Of a DNA stretch of 7,146 bases, positions 4,747-7,146 are shown piece by piece. Each line of letters starts with the position of its first letter. Within the stretch, counting starts at the first letter, position 1. The stretch is from positions 1 to 7,146 of the forward strand of contig CAZMHJ010000037.1 of NCBI GenBank assembly GCA_964566075.1, written 5' to 3'. The translations under genes were made by a program, and so were the position numbers. The stretch comes from CAZMHJ01 sp964566075. GTDB lineage: Bacteria; Patescibacteriota; Saccharimonadia; Saccharimonadales; CAIOMD01. The notes under the pieces are model-generated. The model was not told the origin of the DNA. It made no database searches and worked only from the letters and a program-made list of their open reading frames with translations.

Positions 4747-5742
4747 TTACGGGCAAACCGTACCGCTTGCGGGCCCGGGTTGTGCATTCGTATTTGAATC
4801 AACTTTAAAGTTTTTACATAACGTATCAGCACTCGCCGAAAAGCCAGGCCTCCACGTTAATGAGTCGAGTGGTACTGATGCAGTTAATCGCTTAATTACG
4901 TCTTGCGCTCTTGCAGTCGCATCGATTGTTGCCTGTGCACCTACAAATTTTGCTTGCGAGCCACCACCGTTATTATTTGAAAAACCAGTCACCCGAACAC
5001 TTGACTGATCACCATAGGTAGAAACTGCCATCCAACCCCTACCAGCTCCGTTTGACCAATTTCCACCTGGTAGCGTATTAAGTATTGCCTTACAGACCAG
5101 TGGGCTACCACTGCAGCTTGCATTGGCTATACCACCCTGCTGAGCAGCAGTTGCGCCACCACCACCAGCGGTTACCGGTACAAGAAACATTGTGGTTGAG
5201 CTTGCGAGCGTATTGTTAGCCAATACTACTTTTAGTACTGGTGCTTTCCCTGAGGTGATATCGGGTAATGAAGTACTGCTAGCATATTGCCCATTATTCG
5301 CTGCATTGATTGGGCTCCATTCAAAAACCAAACTTCCAATATTTGCGGCGCTCGTTGGTTCTACCATTGTTGACCATGGGCCATCCGTCGTGAGAGGATT
5401 TTTCACTAGCGCATCTGGGCTTAGATCCCATGTTAGACACGAAACTTGTATGCCCGATGTTGCGAAGGTTGGTTTTTGGCTCGTAACACTACTCGTTGGT
5501 TGCCCCGAACAATCAGACTTTGAATTAGTTGTAATCGTACCTGCTAAAATAGCAGCACGAACCTTATTTATACTGCTTTCGGCAGCGTATTGTGCTTGAT
5601 TAGAAAGTGTTTTATCAAGTGTGGCCCGTTGGTCATTACGAACGAGTGTGGCAAAACCAACCGCAATTAAACTCACGATAATAACCATGAACATGGTAAA
5701 CAGAATGGGGGCTGCGCCTGATTGATTTGTCTTGTACTTCAT
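4747..5742 (-). CDS. PilX/GspK-like minor pilus protein
   Basis: The protein has 331 aa. A short polar start with a Ser-Gly (8-9) leads straight into a hydrophobic helix (about 10-34). A helix like that of PilX N-terminal proteins follows (RNDQRATLDKTLSNQAQYAAES, about 35-56), then a long Ser/Thr/Gly/Asn-rich extracellular domain with six cysteines. A conserved-looking closing segment, ARAQDVIKRL (277-286) plus ASVPLDSLTW, resembles the end of PilX-type proteins. Unlike its two upstream neighbours it has no glutamate at +5 after the Gly, as is known for GspK-type tip pseudopilins. A Shine-Dalgarno GGGGAG (5756-5751) lies 8 nt before the ATG, and the gap to the preceding gene is 4 nt, so it is the last gene of the cluster in this window. 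It ends TVCP, like the partial gene's TTCP. Pilus/secretion-tip role is inferred; residue-level similarity is weak outside the N terminus. Confidence 0.72.
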   Translation of the reverse strand: MKYKTNQSGAAPILFTMFMVIIVSLIAVGFATLVRNDQRATLDKTLSNQAQYAAESSINKVRAAILAGTITTNSKSDCSGQPTSSVTSQKPTFATSGIQVSCLTWDLSPDALVKNPLTTDGPWSTMVEPTSAANIGSLVFEWSPINAANNGQYASSTSLPDITSGKAPVLKVVLANNTLASSTTMFLVPVTAGGGGATAAQQGGIANASCSGSPLVCKAILNTLPGGNWSNGAGRGWMAVSTYGDQSSVRVTGFSNNNGGGSQAKFVGAQATIDATARAQDVIKRLTASVPLDSLTWRPGFSASADTLCKNFKVDSNTNAQPGPASGTVCP

Positions 5743-5746
5743 ATAT

Positions 5747-6358
5747 CTAACTCCCCACCTTACTTAATGCCGAACTACTATATTGTACTACTGCGCAAAA
5801 ATCGGCGCCAAGTACTCGGACACGGCAATTACCGCCAATATCGTCATCTTCATACATGTCAACTTGGCCCATTCCAAACCGGGTGTCTAGCGTCCAAATA
5901 CCGCTGGTATTATTGATATCAAACTTTGTCACAAATGCATTTAACGGCAGCATATGCTGAGCTGTTGCCGGATTAAATGCCTGTGTACAGCTAACGATTG
6001 TGTCGGTATATAATGAGCCACCACCAAGATCACTATACGTACTGATAACACTTGAACTACCTGTTGTTGATTCGGTCCAGGCAAAACGAGTTGTACCCGC
6101 ACACCATACATTGTAGGTTTTACCAGATGCATTTACGGTTGCAGAAGTAATTTGCGTGCCGTATTCTACCGACTGTGTAAATAAAGCGTGGATTTGGCGT
6201 GATGCATCATTGAGTTTAGCTTTTGTGGCACCCTGTTGGTAGGTTCGCCCAAGTTGTATTACAACAACCATTGTTATCATCGTAATCATAGAAAATACCG
6301 ACACCGCAATCAGTGTTTCAACTATCGTAAAGCCTCGTTGTTTAATACTATGTGCCAT
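5747..6358 (-). CDS. PilW/GspJ-like prepilin
   Basis: The protein has 203 aa with a classic type III (prepilin) signal: a short basic leader ending QRG (7-9), then FTIVETLIAVSVF, with Glu14 at +5 and a hydrophobic helix to about 36. Prepilin peptidase would cut after Gly9 and methylate Phe10. The mature globular part is Ser/Thr/Gly-rich with four cysteines (86, 124, 178, 188), probably disulfide-bonded outside the cell. Length and gene order fit PilW/GspJ. The ATG overlaps the end of the upstream prepilin gene by 11 bp, so the two are translationally close. A purine-rich stretch AAGGTAGAG lies upstream of the start. It belongs to the type IV pilus/type II secretion-like filament machinery; the exact subunit assignment is by position. 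Confidence 0.82.
   Translation of the reverse strand: MAHSIKQRGFTIVETLIAVSVFSMITMITMVVVIQLGRTYQQGATKAKLNDASRQIHALFTQSVEYGTQITSATVNASGKTYNVWCAGTTRFAWTESTTGSSSVISTYSDLGGGSLYTDTIVSCTQAFNPATAQHMLPLNAFVTKFDINNTSGIWTLDTRFGMGQVDMYEDDDIGGNCRVRVLGADFCAVVQYSSSALSKVGS
5751..5756 (-). promoter_or_regulatory. Ribosome binding site of the PilX/GspK-like gene
   Basis: GGGGAG on the minus strand is 8 nt upstream of the ATG at 5742. It lies inside the last codons of the PilW/GspJ-like gene and confirms the start of the downstream frame. Confidence 0.65.
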
Positions 6359-6794
6359 AGTACAACTCTACCTTTTCTTGTTCGTTACTTGTTAAGCTAT
6401 CCCATGTAACAGTAATATCAAAAGTGTTGTACTTGGTTGCAGTATCAACATTAGACACATTGACTTTATACAGGCTATTTTTTTCGCACTCTGCTGCCTG
6501 ATTCGGTGAATTTGAGTGAACGGCTAACACACCTGCTGCTTGATCGATACAAAAATTAGCACCTTGAACATCAGCCCGATTTGCGTCAGAAACGGTCGCA
6601 TAACTTCGTAAAAAGGCAGCTTGTTCGTTTGCGTAGAGCTGAGCTTGATAACGTTCGGTATTCATCTGCATAGTGTTGCGTGAACGGCTTGCTATTGCAA
6701 AGACGCCACCAAGTGCGGAGGCTATTACTGCCATCGCGATTAGTACTTCTACGATGGTTTCACCACGTTGTTTCGATTGTTTTATCATGGACAT
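6348..6794 (-). CDS. PilV/GspI-like prepilin
   Basis: The protein has 148 aa. A basic leader SKQRG (7-11) is followed by ETIVEVLIAMAVIASALGG, giving Glu16 at +5 and a hydrophobic helix to about 35. The expected cleavage after Gly11 would leave Glu at +1, whereas Phe or Met is usual there. The small mature domain holds two cysteines (82 and 103). The LGGVFAIASRSRN stretch after the helix resembles PilV/GspI minor pseudopilins, and the size agrees. The chosen ATG at 6794 has AGAGGA (6806-6801) 6 nt upstream. A second ATG two codons later makes an ATGA overlap with the preceding gene's stop and is an alternative start. It overlaps the next gene by 11 bp. Confidence 0.82.
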   Translation of the reverse strand: MSMIKQSKQRGETIVEVLIAMAVIASALGGVFAIASRSRNTMQMNTERYQAQLYANEQAAFLRSYATVSDANRADVQGANFCIDQAAGVLAVHSNSPNQAAECEKNSLYKVNVSNVDTATKYNTFDITVTWDSLTSNEQEKVELYYGT

Positions 6795-7146
6795 GTCGTA
6801 TCCTCTACGGTCGAAGATACCTGCAAGCCGCCTTGACCGCTAAATGTTAAACTACTCTTCTTTCCACCATTTGAAAAACAGTATTTGGCAGTGCTGAGTG
6901 GATTGTGACTAACATCCTGTAGCACAACATTTTGGACGCCAGACACAAAGTTACCACTACTGACGGTTGGCGCATAACCAGAATACAATATATATATTGT
7001 CGATGTAGGGGCTGGATTGTATAACTTAATACCCCATTTATAGTCCTTCACTTCATCGAGACCATCCACAGGTGACATTTTAGTGATTGCAGAAGCCAAC
7101 GAAGTTGAGCTACCATCTGTCGCAAGTGTTTTTATGACAATTTTAT
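6785..7146 (-). CDS. C-terminal part of a GspH/FimT-position surface protein (5' end outside window)
   Basis: The frame is open to the window edge, leaving 119 in-window residues before a TGA stop. An in-frame TTG at 7099 could be taken as a start, but 15 more codons continue upstream without a stop and there is no ribosome binding site or signal there, so the gene is truncated by the window. The visible part is a beta-rich, Ser/Thr/Gly-rich extracellular-type sequence with two cysteines, one in the final TTCP. Its stop overlaps the start region of the PilV/GspI-like gene by 10 bp. By order it would be the first (H/FimT-like) minor pilin of the set, but the diagnostic N terminus is not in the window, so this is inference from context. 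Confidence 0.62.
   Translation of the reverse strand, partial: KIVIKTLATDGSSTSLASAITKMSPVDGLDEVKDYKWGIKLYNPAPTSTIYILYSGYAPTVSSGNFVSGVQNVVLQDVSHNPLSTAKYCFSNGGKKSSLTFSGQGGLQVSSTVEDTTCP
6801..6806 (-). promoter_or_regulatory. Ribosome binding site of the PilV/GspI-like gene
   Basis: AGAGGA on the minus strand sits 6 nt before the ATG at 6794 and 12 nt before the second ATG at 6788. The spacing favours the first ATG. Confidence 0.6.

Noticed and set aside
4749..4775. Possible terminator between the convergent xer and pilin genes
   Set aside because: Only a 4-bp hairpin (ACGG-GCAAA-CCGT) and a GC palindrome inside the coding end are present, without a T tract, so I do not call a terminator.
4601..5008. 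Plus-strand open frame across the xer end and the pilin gene
   Set aside because: It is a shadow frame of xer and the antisense of the PilX/GspK-like gene, with no recognisable protein features. The same applies to the other antisense frames in the window.
6785..6787. UGA recoded as glycine (Gracilibacteria/Absconditabacteria code)
   Set aside because: TGA ends the partial gene in a normal ATGA overlap with the next gene, and no other reading frame needs read-through.

Overview
The window looks like a piece of a small-genome bacterium, most probably Candidatus Saccharibacteria (TM7) or a close Patescibacteria/CPR relative. This is inference from style, not a database match. The clues are moderate GC, tightly packed genes, a run of Cys-containing pseudopilin-like proteins, a membrane-anchored degenerate parvulin, and single copies of Xer recombinase, UppP and Ndk. 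UGA serves as a stop (6785-6787), so there is no sign of the UGA=Gly code of Gracilibacteria/Absconditabacteria.

Layout. Positions 3-78 and 198-274 (minus) hold tRNA-Thr(CGT) and tRNA-Asp(GTC), both with encoded CCA, separated by a strong terminator hairpin. Positions 329-1975 (minus) hold a two-gene operon: a bacterial PH-domain (YdbS-like) membrane protein, then a single-pass membrane protein with a SurA/PrsA-like periplasm-facing region. Positions 2049-2301 (plus) hold an unusual tRNA-Arg(CCT) locus: an intact gene at 2226-2301 preceded by an exact 51-nt copy of its 5' part and about 126 nt of hairpin-rich sequence that includes T-arm-like and acceptor-CCA-like pieces. A shared terminator separates it from the convergent uppP-ndk operon (2334-3670, minus).

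A 143-bp divergent control region (3671-3813) then leads to a Xer-type tyrosine recombinase (3814-4728, plus). It converges, with an 18-bp gap, on a minus-strand cluster of four genes (7146 down to 4747). From 5' to 3' these are a gene cut by the window edge, a PilV/GspI-like prepilin, a PilW/GspJ-like prepilin and a larger PilX/GspK-like protein. The order, sizes and absence of Glu+5 in the last one resemble the H-I-J-K minor pseudopilin tip complex of type IV pilus/type II secretion machines.

Functional reading: housekeeping (tRNAs, undecaprenyl-phosphate recycling, nucleotide balancing, chromosome dimer resolution) is mixed with envelope/surface functions (extracytoplasmic folding factor, PH-domain protein, pilus tip proteins). 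The clearest oddity is the tRNA-Arg mosaic; I see no CRISPR array, transposase or phage genes.
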